A DNA stretch of 64,000 nucleotides, taken from positions 62,001-126,000 of the forward strand of contig NZ_RBWX01000011.1 of assembly GCF_003634215.1 (NCBI RefSeq), in the 5' to 3' direction. Below, piece by piece: positions 46,914 to 56,079 of this stretch. The notes beneath the pieces were generated by a model. The model made no database searches. It saw only the letters and a program-made list of their open reading frames with translations, and was not told the origin of the DNA. Source of the stretch: Sphingosinicella microcystinivorans. GTDB lineage: Bacteria > Pseudomonadota > Alphaproteobacteria > Sphingomonadales > Sphingomonadaceae. Within the stretch, counting starts at the first letter, position 1. Each line of letters begins with the position of its first letter. The translations under genes were made by a program, and so were the position numbers.

Positions 46914-48133
46914 GGCGCCATGCGATAGCGCGCTTCGGCCTCGACCATGTAATCGCGCGTGATCGGCAGCGAATCGCGGCGGCGCGTGAGCTGGATCTGG
47001 AAATTGACGTGACCGTCGTGCCGAAAAGCACCGCGCGCGGCGGCGAGGTAAAACGTCCACATGCGGTAGAACCGCTCGTCGTAAAGCTGGATGATCTCCG
47101 CCTTCGCGGCCTCCGTACGGCGCAGCCATTCGTCCAGCGTTTTGCCGTAGTGGACGCGCAGCACCTCAACATCAGTGACCCAGAGCATCTCACGCTCGAT
47201 GGCGGGCACGATCTCTGAAAGCGCGGGCGAGTAACCGCCGGGGAAGATATATTTCGCGGTGAATGCGTCGGTCGCTCCCGGCCCGTCCGAACGGCCGATC
47301 GTGTGGAGCAGCGCGACGCCGTCCACAGTAAGCAGCTCGCGCACGCGGCGGAAGAACGTGCGATAGTTCGGCAGGCCCACGTGTTCGAACATGCCGACGG
47401 ACACGATCCGATCGAACGGGCCCTCCACATCGCGGTAATCGATCAGTTCGAAACGCACGCGGTCTTTGACGCCGGCCTCCTCAGCGCGGCGACGGGCGAC
47501 CTTGAGCTGTTCTTCCGACAGCGTGACGCCGAGCACATCCACATCGGCGACCCGGTTCAAATAGAGCGCCATGCCGCCCCAGCCGCAGCCGATGTCGAGC
47601 ACCTTCTGCCCCGGCTTCAGCGCCAGTTTCGCGGCGATGTGCGCCTTCTTGTCGACCTGCGCCTGTTCGAGCGTCGTGTCGTCCGAGCGGTAGTAGGCGC
47701 AGCTGTATTGCCGGTCCGCATCGAGGAAGAGGTCGTACAGACGGTCCGAAAGGTCGTAGTGGTGCGCGACGTTGCGCTTCGCGGCGCGGCGGTAGTTCAG
47801 CTGATAGAGATAAGCGCCGATGCTCTGCGTGCGGCGGGTTTCGCTGCGGATATTATTGTCATCCGACCAGCGCGCGTTCATCGCCACGAGGTCGAGAAGC
47901 TCTGAAATGCCGCCTTGGGTAAACTGAAGCCGCCCGTCCATGAAGGCTTCGCCAGCGCCGATCGCCGGGTTCATCGCGATGCGCAGCGGCGTGCGCGCAT
48001 CCGTGAAATGCAGGGATACCGGCGCCAACGCGGGATGCGGCCTGCCGTAGCGGCGGACACGCCGATCCGAGGTGGTGACTGTGAGCTCGCCGTCGCGAAC
48101 AAGACGCTTCAGCATACGATCCAGCAGCAGCAT
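46910..48133 (-). CDS. cfa: cyclopropane-fatty-acyl-phospholipid synthase family methyltransferase
   Basis: This 407-residue protein matches the Cfa family. The N-terminal domain (about 1-115) is followed by a SAM-dependent methyltransferase with VLDIGCGWGGMALYLN (about 157-172). VGMFEHVGLPNYRTFFRRV lies near 236-254. It adds a methylene group from SAM to unsaturated acyl chains of membrane phospholipids, which lowers permeability to protons and solvents. The plsC-like gene overlaps its end. Some Cfa-like enzymes modify other lipids, so the exact product is not certain. Confidence 0.9.
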   Translation of the reverse strand: MLLLDRMLKRLVRDGELTVTTSDRRVRRYGRPHPALAPVSLHFTDARTPLRIAMNPAIGAGEAFMDGRLQFTQGGISELLDLVAMNARWSDDNNIRSETRRTQSIGAYLYQLNYRRAAKRNVAHHYDLSDRLYDLFLDADRQYSCAYYRSDDTTLEQAQVDKKAHIAAKLALKPGQKVLDIGCGWGGMALYLNRVADVDVLGVTLSEEQLKVARRRAEEAGVKDRVRFELIDYRDVEGPFDRIVSVGMFEHVGLPNYRTFFRRVRELLTVDGVALLHTIGRSDGPGATDAFTAKYIFPGGYSPALSEIVPAIEREMLWVTDVEVLRVHYGKTLDEWLRRTEAAKAEIIQLYDERFYRMWTFYLAAARGAFRHDGHVNFQIQLTRRRDSLPITRDYMVEAEARYRMAP

Positions 48134-48226
48134 GGCGCGACCCTAATCAAGAACTTGGGCCATGCAAATCCCCGTTAACCCTCTCGCCGGAACGCGGGTT
48201 TGAAACGCTTCATCGCAGGCGAGTGG

Positions 48227-48736
48227 ATGCGACGAAGCGAAGTCGTCAGGGACACACTCGTGATTGGGGCCGATCTCATTCAGATTCGCGGACGTTGGAT
48301 CCGCGCGGCAGCGGCGGCAGCCACGGCGCTTGCGCTGTGCGCCTTTGCCGAAGCTTCCGCACCTGCCCCACTCTCAGACGAACTTTCCGCAACCCTTGAC
48401 GCCGAAGACGCGGTTTTCGCGAGCGAAGCGGAACTGCAGCTGCTCGGCTCCGGTCGCGCTAGCTATTACGCAGACAAGTTCGACGGCCGCCGCACCGCAA
48501 GCGGCGAAATCTTCGACCAAGACGCATTGACCGCCGCGCACCGCACCCTGCCGATGGGCAGCCTGGTGAAGGTGACCTGCGAAAAGACCGGCCGCAGCGT
48601 GACCGTACGCGTCAACGACCGCGGCCCCTTCACCGGCAGCCGCGTGATCGACGTTTCCAAAGCCGCCGCCCGCGAGCTCGGCATGCTGAATGCCGGCCTC
48701 ACCGACGTGACGCTGGAACTGCTTCCCACCGCCTGA
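48227..48736 (+). CDS. RlpA-like double-psi beta-barrel septal/cell-wall protein
   Basis: The open frame starts with a TTG at 48200; I prefer the ATG at 48227, giving 169 residues, but a GTG at 48260 is also possible. A hydrophobic segment (WIRAAAAAATALALCAFAEA) acts as signal or anchor. The C-terminal 95 residues are an RlpA domain with ASYYADKFDGRRTASGE and VRVNDRGPFTGSRVIDVS, which carries the Asp used by lytic transglycosylases. No SPOR domain is present. It should act on peptidoglycan in the periplasm. Confidence 0.85.
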   Translation: MRRSEVVRDTLVIGADLIQIRGRWIRAAAAAATALALCAFAEASAPAPLSDELSATLDAEDAVFASEAELQLLGSGRASYYADKFDGRRTASGEIFDQDALTAAHRTLPMGSLVKVTCEKTGRSVTVRVNDRGPFTGSRVIDVSKAAARELGMLNAGLTDVTLELLPTA

Positions 48737-48760
48737 CTTTTTTACGCGCCGCTGGTTGTA

Positions 48761-49975
48761 TCAGCCGAGCGCGGCCTGCTTTTCCGCTGCGATCCGATCA
48801 AGCTCCGCGCGGGACAACTTCTCGCTTTCGCTTTTCAGCTGGCCGCAGGCTGCCATGATGTCGCGCCCGCGCGGCGTGCGCACCGGCGCCGAGATGCCCG
48901 CCTTGAAGATGATGTCGGAAAAGCGCGCGATGCGGTCGTCGTCGCTGCATTCATAAGCCACGCCCGGCCAAGGGTTGAAGGGGATGAGGTTCACCTTCGC
49001 GGGCAGCTTGTACTTGCGGATCAGCCGCACGAGTTCGTGCGCATCCGCGTCCGAATCGTTCTTGTCCTTCAACATCACGTACTCGAACGTGATGCGGCGG
49101 GCGTTGTTGGCGCCGGGATACGCGGCGCAGGCCTTGAGCAGTTCCTCGATGCCGTACTTGCGATTGATCGGCACGATCTCGTCGCGCACGTCCTTCGTCA
49201 CGGCATGGAGCGAGACGGCGAGATTGACGCCGATCTCGGCGCCCGCGCGCGCCATCATGGGCACGACGCCGCTTGTCGAAAGCGTGATGCGGCGGCGGCT
49301 GAGCGCGAGGCCCGTTTCGTCCATGACGATGCCGAGGCCCTTGGAAACATTATCGAAATTATAAAGCGGCTCGCCCATCCCCATCATCACGATATTGGAG
49401 AGCATGCGCGCTTCGCCGGTCAGATCCTCGCCCGGCTGCGGCCATTCGCCGAGCGTGTCGCGCGCGAGCATGACCTGCCCGACGATTTCGCCCGCCGTGA
49501 GGTTGCGCACAAGCTTCATCGTGCCGGTGTGACAGAAACGGCAGTTGAGAGTGCAGCCGACCTGGCTCGACACGCAGAGCGTGCCCCGGTCCGCATCCGG
49601 AATGAACACCATCTCGTATTCGTTGCCGTCGTCAGTCTTCAGCAGCCATTTGCGCGTGCCGTCGGTCGAGACCTGCTGCAGCGTCACTTCCGGGCGGCCG
49701 ACGACGAAGCGCTCGGCGAGAAGCGCGCGCGTCTCCTTCGCGATGTCAGTCATGCCCGCAAAATCGGTCAGGCCGCGGTGGTAGATCCAGTGCCACACCT
49801 GCTTGGCGCGTAGCTTGGCCTGCTTTTCGGGAACGCCCGCCGCGACCAGCGCCGCTGCCATTTCGGCCTTGTTCAGGCCGACGAGATCGACACGTCCGTC
49901 CTCACGCGCAGTGGGTGCGCGCGGCACGGGGACGGGATCGGCCCCGCCGGGAATCGTCATGGCTGCAGTCGGCAT
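48761..49975 (-). CDS. rlmN: RlmN: dual-specificity 23S rRNA A2503 / tRNA A37 C2-methyltransferase
   Basis: This 404-residue radical-SAM methyltransferase has the Cys141-x3-Cys145-x2-Cys148 cluster motif in [12 protein letters not shown]. The second catalytic Cys lies near 377 in MAACGQL. RlmN methylates A2503 of 23S rRNA and A37 of some tRNAs. [13 protein letters not shown], the SAM-binding stretch, lies about 199-211. The start at 49975 gives a longer N-terminus than usual; the ATG five codons later is an alternative. The gene follows the histidine phosphatase gene on the same strand and ends next to the convergent RlpA gene. Confidence 0.95.
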   Translation of the reverse strand: MPTAAMTIPGGADPVPVPRAPTAREDGRVDLVGLNKAEMAAALVAAGVPEKQAKLRAKQVWHWIYHRGLTDFAGMTDIAKETRALLAERFVVGRPEVTLQQVSTDGTRKWLLKTDDGNEYEMVFIPDADRGTLCVSSQVGCTLNCRFCHTGTMKLVRNLTAGEIVGQVMLARDTLGEWPQPGEDLTGEARMLSNIVMMGMGEPLYNFDNVSKGLGIVMDETGLALSRRRITLSTSGVVPMMARAGAEIGVNLAVSLHAVTKDVRDEIVPINRKYGIEELLKACAAYPGANNARRITFEYVMLKDKNDSDADAHELVRLIRKYKLPAKVNLIPFNPWPGVAYECSDDDRIARFSDIIFKAGISAPVRTPRGRDIMAACGQLKSESEKLSRAELDRIAAEKQAALG

Positions 49976-50008
49976 GGCGCGCCATGTAAGGCTTTTCGGG
50001 CGTTTTGC

Positions 50009-50659
50009 CTAGAAGCCCTTCGATTTCCCGTCGACGCTGCCGTGACCGACATGGATCGGCTCCTCACGACCGGCTTCGATACGGAACACCGTGCCTTGCG
50101 GCGCGTCCTGTGCGAGCGGCACGCAGCCGGGCTCGAACGGCGTGCCGCCGACAAGCGCGCCGCGCAGGACGCGGGCGGTGACGCCGTGGCTGATGACGAG
50201 CGCGGGGCGTGCAGGATCTAGGTCCGCGATCCAGCTTGCAAGGCGCCGTGCGATATCCGGATACCATTCGCCGTTCGGCGGCTTCCTGAGGAACACGCGG
50301 CGGTCCGGGCAAACGATCGGCCCGGATTCGGCGACGATCTCCTGATAGCTGCGCCCTTCCCAGTCCCCCACGTCGATCTCGAGCAGTCGATCGTCGGCGT
50401 GGATATCGAAAAAATCGCGCTCCAGATGCTCGGCGATGATCGCCGCCGTCTGCATCGTGCGCCCCGAGCGCGACGCCCAGAGATCGATATCGGGCTTGGG
50501 GCCAAGCAGATTGCGCAGCGCGCGGCCCATGTCTTCCGCCTGACGGATACCGTTGCGGGTGAGCGGCGTGTGACCCATGTGCCCCTGCATCCGCGCAGCG
50601 GCATTGAACACGGTTTCGGCGTGGCGGGCGAGGTAGAGCGTGGGGGTCGTGAGGGTCAT
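50009..50659 (-). CDS. histidine phosphatase family protein (phosphoglycerate mutase-like)
   Basis: This 216-residue protein has the catalytic [10 protein letters not shown] (His near 12), in which Ala replaces the usual Gly of RHG. The second His lies in [11 protein letters not shown] (about 161-171). I chose the ATG at 50659; a TTG six codons earlier has no support. The family includes phosphoglycerate mutases, CobC and general phosphatases. With no linked pathway genes the substrate stays unknown. It shares strand and a 33-base gap with rlmN. Confidence 0.87.
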   Translation of the reverse strand: MTLTTPTLYLARHAETVFNAAARMQGHMGHTPLTRNGIRQAEDMGRALRNLLGPKPDIDLWASRSGRTMQTAAIIAEHLERDFFDIHADDRLLEIDVGDWEGRSYQEIVAESGPIVCPDRRVFLRKPPNGEWYPDIARRLASWIADLDPARPALVISHGVTARVLRGALVGGTPFEPGCVPLAQDAPQGTVFRIEAGREEPIHVGHGSVDGKSKGF

Positions 50660-50764
50660 GGCGCCGCGCTTATGCAAAGATTTTTACAGAAAACCTACTC
50701 TTTCCTAAGCGAAGCGCGTGCGCTAGCAGGGCGACATTCTTTGCTGCAGCGCGGGAGATGCCCC

Positions 50765-51469
50765 TTGGCGAACAAGCTTTACGACGACGCGGTGAGCGCC
50801 CTTGATGGCCTGCTTTTCGACGGAATGACGGTGATGTCCGGCGGCTTCGGCCTGTGCGGCATTCCGGAAAACCTGATCGCGGCGCTGCGCGATTCGGGCA
50901 CGAAGGGCCTCACATTCATCTCCAACAACGCCGGCGTCGACGATTTCGGGCTCGGCCTGCTGCTGAAGACACACCAGGTCGCCAAGATGATCTCCTCCTA
51001 CGTGGGTGAGAACAAGGAGTTCGAGCGCCAGTATCTTTCGGGCGAGCTGCAGCTCGAATTCAACCCGCAAGGGACGCTTGCCGAGCGCATTCGCGCGGGC
51101 GGGGCGGGCATCCCGGGCTTCTACACCAAGACGGGCGTCGGCACGCTCGTTGCGGAGGGCAAGGAGCACAAGGAGTTCGGCGGCGAGACCTATATTCTCG
51201 AAACCGGCCTCGTCGCGGACGTTTCCATCGTGAAGGCGTGGAAGGCGGACCCCTACGGCAACCTCGTGTTCCGCAAGACCGCGCGCAACTTCAACCCGAT
51301 GATGGCGACCGCAGGCAAGGTGACGGTTGCCGAGGTGGAAGAGCTTGTCGGCCCCGGCGAGCTCGACCCCGACCACATCCACACGCCGGGCATTTTCGTG
51401 CAGCGGCTGTTCGTCGGAAAGAATTACGAAAAGCGCATCGAACAGCGCACCGTGAGGCAGGCGGCGTGA
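50765..51469 (+). CDS. scoA: succinyl-CoA:3-ketoacid CoA-transferase subunit A
   Basis: This 234-residue protein is the alpha subunit of a SCOT-type CoA transferase, with [14 protein letters not shown] (about 25-38) and [16 protein letters not shown] chose the TTG at 50765: it gives the family's normal length, and GGGAGA stands just upstream, whereas the open frame extends 122 codons without support. The enzyme moves CoA between succinyl-CoA and acetoacetate, in cytoplasmic ketone-body and polyhydroxybutyrate metabolism. The gene for subunit B is separated from it by a phosphatase gene. Confidence 0.92.
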   Translation: MANKLYDDAVSALDGLLFDGMTVMSGGFGLCGIPENLIAALRDSGTKGLTFISNNAGVDDFGLGLLLKTHQVAKMISSYVGENKEFERQYLSGELQLEFNPQGTLAERIRAGGAGIPGFYTKTGVGTLVAEGKEHKEFGGETYILETGLVADVSIVKAWKADPYGNLVFRKTARNFNPMMATAGKVTVAEVEELVGPGELDPDHIHTPGIFVQRLFVGKNYEKRIEQRTVRQAA

Positions 51470-52314
51470 AACGTATCGCAGCGGTCTGCCTGATGGCAGC
51501 GCTGCATGGCTGCGCGGCAACGGGCGTGCCGCGCACGACGCAGCCGCTCGCGTGGACGCTGGGTTCGGTGGAAGCCGGCGCGATCGCCACGCAGACTTAC
51601 CGCGCACTGGTACAATCCGTTGAAGCTCGCTTGCCGGCGGCCGCCGGCATGCCCTCCGCAATCCTGGGTTCGGACGGAACGCCGCTGCCCTGCACGGCGG
51701 AGACCGCACAGCGTCCCGCCGCCGTGTTTGACGTGGACGAAACGCTGATCTGGAACGTCGGCCACGCCTATTATGAGGCGCGCGGCGATGCGCCGTTCGA
51801 CGAAAAAAGCTGGGCCGCGTGGGAGCGCGAGGGCCCCGCGCAGACAGTGGCGATCCCCGGCGCGAAGGCCGCGCTCGATGCGCTTCGCGCGATGGGCGTA
51901 ACGCCGGTGTTCAACACCAACCGCAGCGCGGAAAACGCGAAGCACACCGAAGCGGCGCTCGCGCACACGGGCCTCGGCCCGGCGGTGCACGGCGAGACAT
52001 TGTTCCTGAAGGGCGATGTCGACGGCAAATCAGGCAAGGACGGACGCCGCGCCGAGATCGTCAAGCGCTTCTGCGTGCTCGCACTCGTCGGCGACCAGAA
52101 CGGCGACTTCACCGATAGCATCGACAATGGCCCCGCAGGCAAGCGCCCGATGGCGGAGCGGCGGGAGATCGCCGTCGCGCGCTATGGCGCGCACTGGGGC
52201 GCCGACTGGTTCGTGCTTCCCAATCCCCTTTACGGCGGCTGGAACAACCCGCCGATGAACCGCGACGAGGTCGTCGCGCCCGACCAACGCTGGACGTACA
52301 AAGGAAACCACTAA
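51466..52314 (+). CDS. HAD-family acid phosphatase lipoprotein, inserted between scoA and scoB
   Basis: This 282-residue protein resembles class C acid phosphatases and lipoprotein e(P4). The signal peptide ends in a lipobox-like LHGC (Cys about 16). The HAD motif I is [11 protein letters not shown] (about 87-97), motif II is NTNRS, and the acidic motif is GDQNGDF. It should dephosphorylate nucleotides or other monophosphates at the membrane. The start GTG overlaps the scoA stop, and its TAA shares one base with the scoB ATG. The three genes are therefore translationally coupled, although this product is exported and the others are cytoplasmic. Confidence 0.85.
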   Translation: MKRIAAVCLMAALHGCAATGVPRTTQPLAWTLGSVEAGAIATQTYRALVQSVEARLPAAAGMPSAILGSDGTPLPCTAETAQRPAAVFDVDETLIWNVGHAYYEARGDAPFDEKSWAAWEREGPAQTVAIPGAKAALDALRAMGVTPVFNTNRSAENAKHTEAALAHTGLGPAVHGETLFLKGDVDGKSGKDGRRAEIVKRFCVLALVGDQNGDFTDSIDNGPAGKRPMAERREIAVARYGAHWGADWFVLPNPLYGGWNNPPMNRDEVVAPDQRWTYKGNH

Positions 52315-52955
52315 TGCCCTGGAACCGCGACGGCATGGCGGCGCGCGCCGCGAAGGAACTGAAAGACGGCTTCTACGTGAACCTCGGCATCGGTATGCCC
52401 ACATTGGTCGCGAACCATGTGGAACCCGGCATCGACATCACGCTGCAGAGCGAGAACGGAATGCTCGGCATGGGGCCGTTCCCGACCGAAGACGAGGTCG
52501 ACGCCGATCTCATCAACGCGGGCAAGCAGACGATCACCGAGTTGCGCCGCACGAGCTATTTCAGCTCCGCCGACAGCTTCGCGATGATCCGCGGCGGTCA
52601 CATCGACCTTTCCATCCTCGGCGCGATGGAAGTCGCGGAAAACGGTGATCTCGCCAACTGGATGATCCCCGGCAAGATGGTGAAGGGCATGGGCGGCGCG
52701 ATGGACCTTGTCGCCGGCGTGAAGCGCATCATCGTGCTCATGGACCACACCAACAAGGCGGGCGTATCGAAGTTCCTGAAGGCGTGCACACTGCCGCTGA
52801 CCGGCCAAGGCGTCGTTGACGTGGTGATCTCCGACCTCGGCGTGTTCGAACGCCCGGCGAAGGGCCAGCCGTTCCGCCTGATCGAGCTCGCGCCGGACGT
52901 GACGCTGGAGGAGGTCGCGGCCAAGACGGAAGCGCACTACGAAGTCGCGCTGTAA
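52314..52955 (+). CDS. scoB: succinyl-CoA:3-ketoacid CoA-transferase subunit B
   Basis: This 213-residue beta subunit has GIGMPTLVANHV (about 25-36) and the catalytic Glu47 in SENGMLGMG, which forms the CoA thioester. Its length is normal. It overlaps the preceding phosphatase stop by one base. With subunit A it transfers CoA from succinyl-CoA to acetoacetate or another 3-oxo acid. It could supply an ATP-independent way to activate beta-keto acids, including those from the carboxylase island, though the distance is 40 kb. Confidence 0.93.
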   Translation: MPWNRDGMAARAAKELKDGFYVNLGIGMPTLVANHVEPGIDITLQSENGMLGMGPFPTEDEVDADLINAGKQTITELRRTSYFSSADSFAMIRGGHIDLSILGAMEVAENGDLANWMIPGKMVKGMGGAMDLVAGVKRIIVLMDHTNKAGVSKFLKACTLPLTGQGVVDVVISDLGVFERPAKGQPFRLIELAPDVTLEEVAAKTEAHYEVAL

Positions 52956-53016
52956 GGCCAACGGCATTTTGATCCACGTCGTTGCGACGCAAGGTTTTTC
53001 GGCCTAGCTAACGCAC

Positions 53017-54042
53017 ATGCGCGCGCGCTGGATCTTTCTTGGACTGCTGGTGGCGCTCGTCGCCACGGCCTTCGCTTATCGCACGCTCCGCCCGACGCCG
53101 GTGGAAACCGCCGGGGTTACGCGCGGCAAGGCCGTGGAGGTCGTCTACGCGACCGGCTTCGTCGAGGTCGAAGAACCCGTCGAGATCGCTGCGCGGGTCA
53201 CGGCCCCCGTCGTCGATATCCGCGTGAAGGAAGGCGACCGCGTGACGCGCGGCACGCTGCTCGCCACACTCGACATCGCCGATCTGAATGCCGAGATCGC
53301 CAGGCTCGCCGCGGTGACGCGGGGCATGGAAGCCGAAGCGCGGCGCACGCTCACGCTCGTCGATCGCGGCTTCGCATCGAAAGCCGCCCGCGACAACGTG
53401 GTCGCGAACCGCGATGCCGCCCGCGCCGCCGAGAAGGCCGCGCGCGAGCGGCTTGAAAACTACGCACTCCGCGCGGGCGTGAACGGCATCGTGCTGCGCC
53501 GCGATGCCGAGCCGGGCGACCTTGCGAGCCCGAGCCGGACACTCTTCGTGATCGGCGACCCGGCCCGCATCAAGATCACCGCCACCGTCGACGAGCGCGA
53601 TATTCCGCGCATCCGCGTCGGCCAGCAGGCGCTGATGTCGAGCGATGCCTATGCGGGGCGCATTTTCCCGGCGCGCGTGCGCGAGATCACGCCGGGCGGC
53701 GACCCGGATCAGCGATCATTCCGCGTGCGACTGGAGCCGCTTTCAAACGAACCTCTGCCCGTCGGGCTGACGCTCGAAGTCAATATCGTTACCCGCGAGA
53801 AGGAAGGCGCGCTGCTCGTGCCCGACGGCGCGGTCGAGGACGGCCAGGTCTGGCGCCTTGCGGACGGGCGCGCGAAACGCACACCCGTGAAAACCGGCAT
53901 CGTCGGTACCGACCGCACCGAAGTGACGGAAGGTCTCGCCCCAGGTGACGTCGTGATCGTGAACCCGCCGGAGGGGCTGAGCGACGGTGCGCGCGTGAGC
54001 AGCGAGGCGAGCGCCACCAAGAAGACCGCCGGGCCGCGCTGA
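53017..54042 (+). CDS. periplasmic adaptor subunit (HlyD/MacA family)
   Basis: This 341-residue adaptor has an N-terminal membrane helix (about 4-21), a lipoyl-like hybrid domain, a short alpha hairpin (about 90-150) and a beta barrel (about 165-260). It is shorter than the MacA-like protein at 43272 and has no Ser run. It precedes a permease and an ATPase gene by a few bases, so the three make a second MacAB-like export system. No outer-membrane factor gene follows; it could share the one at 44642. Confidence 0.87.
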   Translation: MRARWIFLGLLVALVATAFAYRTLRPTPVETAGVTRGKAVEVVYATGFVEVEEPVEIAARVTAPVVDIRVKEGDRVTRGTLLATLDIADLNAEIARLAAVTRGMEAEARRTLTLVDRGFASKAARDNVVANRDAARAAEKAARERLENYALRAGVNGIVLRRDAEPGDLASPSRTLFVIGDPARIKITATVDERDIPRIRVGQQALMSSDAYAGRIFPARVREITPGGDPDQRSFRVRLEPLSNEPLPVGLTLEVNIVTREKEGALLVPDGAVEDGQVWRLADGRAKRTPVKTGIVGTDRTEVTEGLAPGDVVIVNPPEGLSDGARVSSEASATKKTAGPR

Positions 54043-54046
54043 GCCG

Positions 54047-55297
54047 GTGCTGCGCCGCTTTTCCCTGCTGCTCGGGATCGCGCTCCGCCACATTTCCAAG
54101 CGCAAGCGGCAGACGCTGGTTGCCATCGCTGGCGTCGGCATCGGCGTTGGTTTCTTCCTCGCCGTCTCGGCGCTGATGATCGGCAGCCAGAACGACTTCG
54201 TGAAAACGCTGATCGACGCGGCGCCGCACATCATCATTTCCGATGAGATCCGCAGCCCCACGCCGCAGCCCGCCGTGCGTGCCTTCCCAAATGCCGCTGT
54301 CGAGGTGCGGCATTACAAGACGCGGAACGAAGTCCGCGGCATCAAGGACTGGCAGGGCATCATGCGCACGATCGGCGCGCGATCCGACGCCGTGGCGTCA
54401 CCTTCGCTGTCGGGCGCTGTGACGCTGCGCGTCGGCGGCCGCGAGGAGGCGCTCGCCATCGTCGGCGTCGAGCCGGGCATCGAGGCGCAGGTGTCGGACG
54501 TCGAGCAATATCTGAAGGAAGGCCGGCTTCGGAACCTTGAAACCACTCAGGGCGGGGTCATCATCGGCGAGGAAATGGCGAGCCGGCTCGGCGTACGCAT
54601 GGGCGACATCATGGCCGCAACCTCGGCGCGCGGGGTGACGCGGACGCTGAAGATCGTCGGCCTATTCGAACGCGGGCGCGGCCAGTTCGGCGGTTCATCC
54701 GGCTATGTGCTGCTACGCGAGGCGCAGTCGCTGACAAGCCAGCCGTTCGTGATCAACCGCATCGGAATCCGGCTCGACGACCCCTATGCGGCCGAAGACA
54801 TCGCGAAACGACTGGAGGCGCGCTACGGCTACAAGGCGGAAAGCTGGCAGGAGCGTTCGGCCGATTTCCTCAGCCTGCTCGTGACGCGCAACGTCATCAT
54901 GTACACGGTGATCTCGGCGATCCTGCTCGTCGCCTCGTTCGGCATCTACACGGTCGTTTCGACAAGCGTGGCCGACAAGCGCCGCGACATCGCGATCATG
55001 CGCTCAATGGGCTTTTCCTCAGGCGACCTTCAGGCCGTGTTCGTGATGGAGGGCTTCACGCTCGCCTGTATCGGCGTGCTTGCGGGCTGGGGCCTCGGCT
55101 TCGCGCTGATGCAGATTCTCGGTAGCGTCGAATTCAACATCCAGGGCTCGACCGAGACGATGCCGCTCGACCGCTCGTTCTTCCAGTACGCGATCTCAGC
55201 GGGCGCCAGCCTGTTTTCCGCAATCATCGCAGCGTGGCTACCCGCGCGGAAGGCCGCACAGGTCGATCCGGTCGATATCCTGCGGGGTGCGGTATGA
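54047..55297 (+). CDS. ABC transporter permease (FtsX/MacB/LolC-type)
   Basis: This 416-residue protein has one N-terminal helix (about 23-46), a periplasmic domain (about 50-275) and three C-terminal helices (about 287-405), with DIAIMRSMGFSSGDLQAVFV (about 310-329). This is the FtsX/MacB/LolC type IV-VII fold. The start is GTG, four bases after the adaptor gene. Its stop overlaps the ATPase start (ATGA). The adaptor points to efflux rather than lipoprotein release. Confidence 0.88.
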   Translation: MLRRFSLLLGIALRHISKRKRQTLVAIAGVGIGVGFFLAVSALMIGSQNDFVKTLIDAAPHIIISDEIRSPTPQPAVRAFPNAAVEVRHYKTRNEVRGIKDWQGIMRTIGARSDAVASPSLSGAVTLRVGGREEALAIVGVEPGIEAQVSDVEQYLKEGRLRNLETTQGGVIIGEEMASRLGVRMGDIMAATSARGVTRTLKIVGLFERGRGQFGGSSGYVLLREAQSLTSQPFVINRIGIRLDDPYAAEDIAKRLEARYGYKAESWQERSADFLSLLVTRNVIMYTVISAILLVASFGIYTVVSTSVADKRRDIAIMRSMGFSSGDLQAVFVMEGFTLACIGVLAGWGLGFALMQILGSVEFNIQGSTETMPLDRSFFQYAISAGASLFSAIIAAWLPARKAAQVDPVDILRGAV

Positions 55298-55980
55298 CGG
55301 GCACGCCGCTGCTCCGCGCCGAGGGGCTGACACGCGTGCTCTCGGTCGAGCCGCCGGTCACGCTGATCCGCGACGTGTCGTTCGAGATCAACCGCGGCGA
55401 GTTCGTTGCGGTGATCGGCCCTTCGGGGTGCGGGAAGTCCTCGCTGCTCTACCTGCTCGGGCTGCTCGATCGACCGACGGAAGGCCGCCTGCTGTTCGAC
55501 GGCGAGGACACGACCGGCACCGACGGCAACACACGCGCGAATCTGCGGCTGGCGCGCTTTGGTTTCGTGTTCCAGTTCCACTTCCTGCTGCCGGAGTTCA
55601 CTGCGCTGGAAAACGTGACGCTGCCCATGCGGCGACTAGGGCGCCTCGGCGAGCGGGAGGCGGACGCGCGCGGACGCAAGCTGCTGGCCGCGATGGGGCT
55701 TGAGGGGCAGGAACACAAGACCCCCGACAAGATGTCCGGCGGACAGCGCCAGCGCGTCGCCATCGCCCGCGCGCTCGCCAACGACCCTGCCCTCCTCCTT
55801 GGTGACGAACCCACCGGCAACCTCGACAGCCTGAATTCCAAGCGTGTCATCGAAATCTTCCACGACCTTGCCGCCAAGGAAGGCCGCACCATCGTCTGCG
55901 TGACACACGACCCCGACGTTGCCGCCTCGGCACACCGGCGCATCCACATGCTCGACGGGCGCGTGGAACGCATCGATTGA
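55294..55980 (+). CDS. ABC transporter ATP-binding protein (MacB/LolD type)
   Basis: This 228-residue ATPase has Walker A GPSGCGKSS (about 43-51), the signature MSGGQRQRVAIARA (about 147-160) and Walker B LLLGDEPTGNLD. I chose the ATG that overlaps the permease stop (ATGA). It energises the exporter formed with the two preceding genes. It differs from the ATPase at 42578 and is not a recent copy. Confidence 0.92.
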   Translation: MTGTPLLRAEGLTRVLSVEPPVTLIRDVSFEINRGEFVAVIGPSGCGKSSLLYLLGLLDRPTEGRLLFDGEDTTGTDGNTRANLRLARFGFVFQFHFLLPEFTALENVTLPMRRLGRLGEREADARGRKLLAAMGLEGQEHKTPDKMSGGQRQRVAIARALANDPALLLGDEPTGNLDSLNSKRVIEIFHDLAAKEGRTIVCVTHDPDVAASAHRRIHMLDGRVERID

Positions 55981-56079
55981 GGTCGCGGGGGCTTGCATTT
56001 GGCCCCGGATTCCCCCTACCGAAGGTTGAATCAGGCGCTATAGTCTCGCGCTCACAATCGGGGGTTTGAAGGGAAACGC

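Noticed and set aside
52977-52999. Hairpin with T tract after scoB as an intrinsic terminator
   Set aside because: The stem is only 5 bp (CGTCG with CGACG) and the five T lie several bases after it; too weak to list as a feature.
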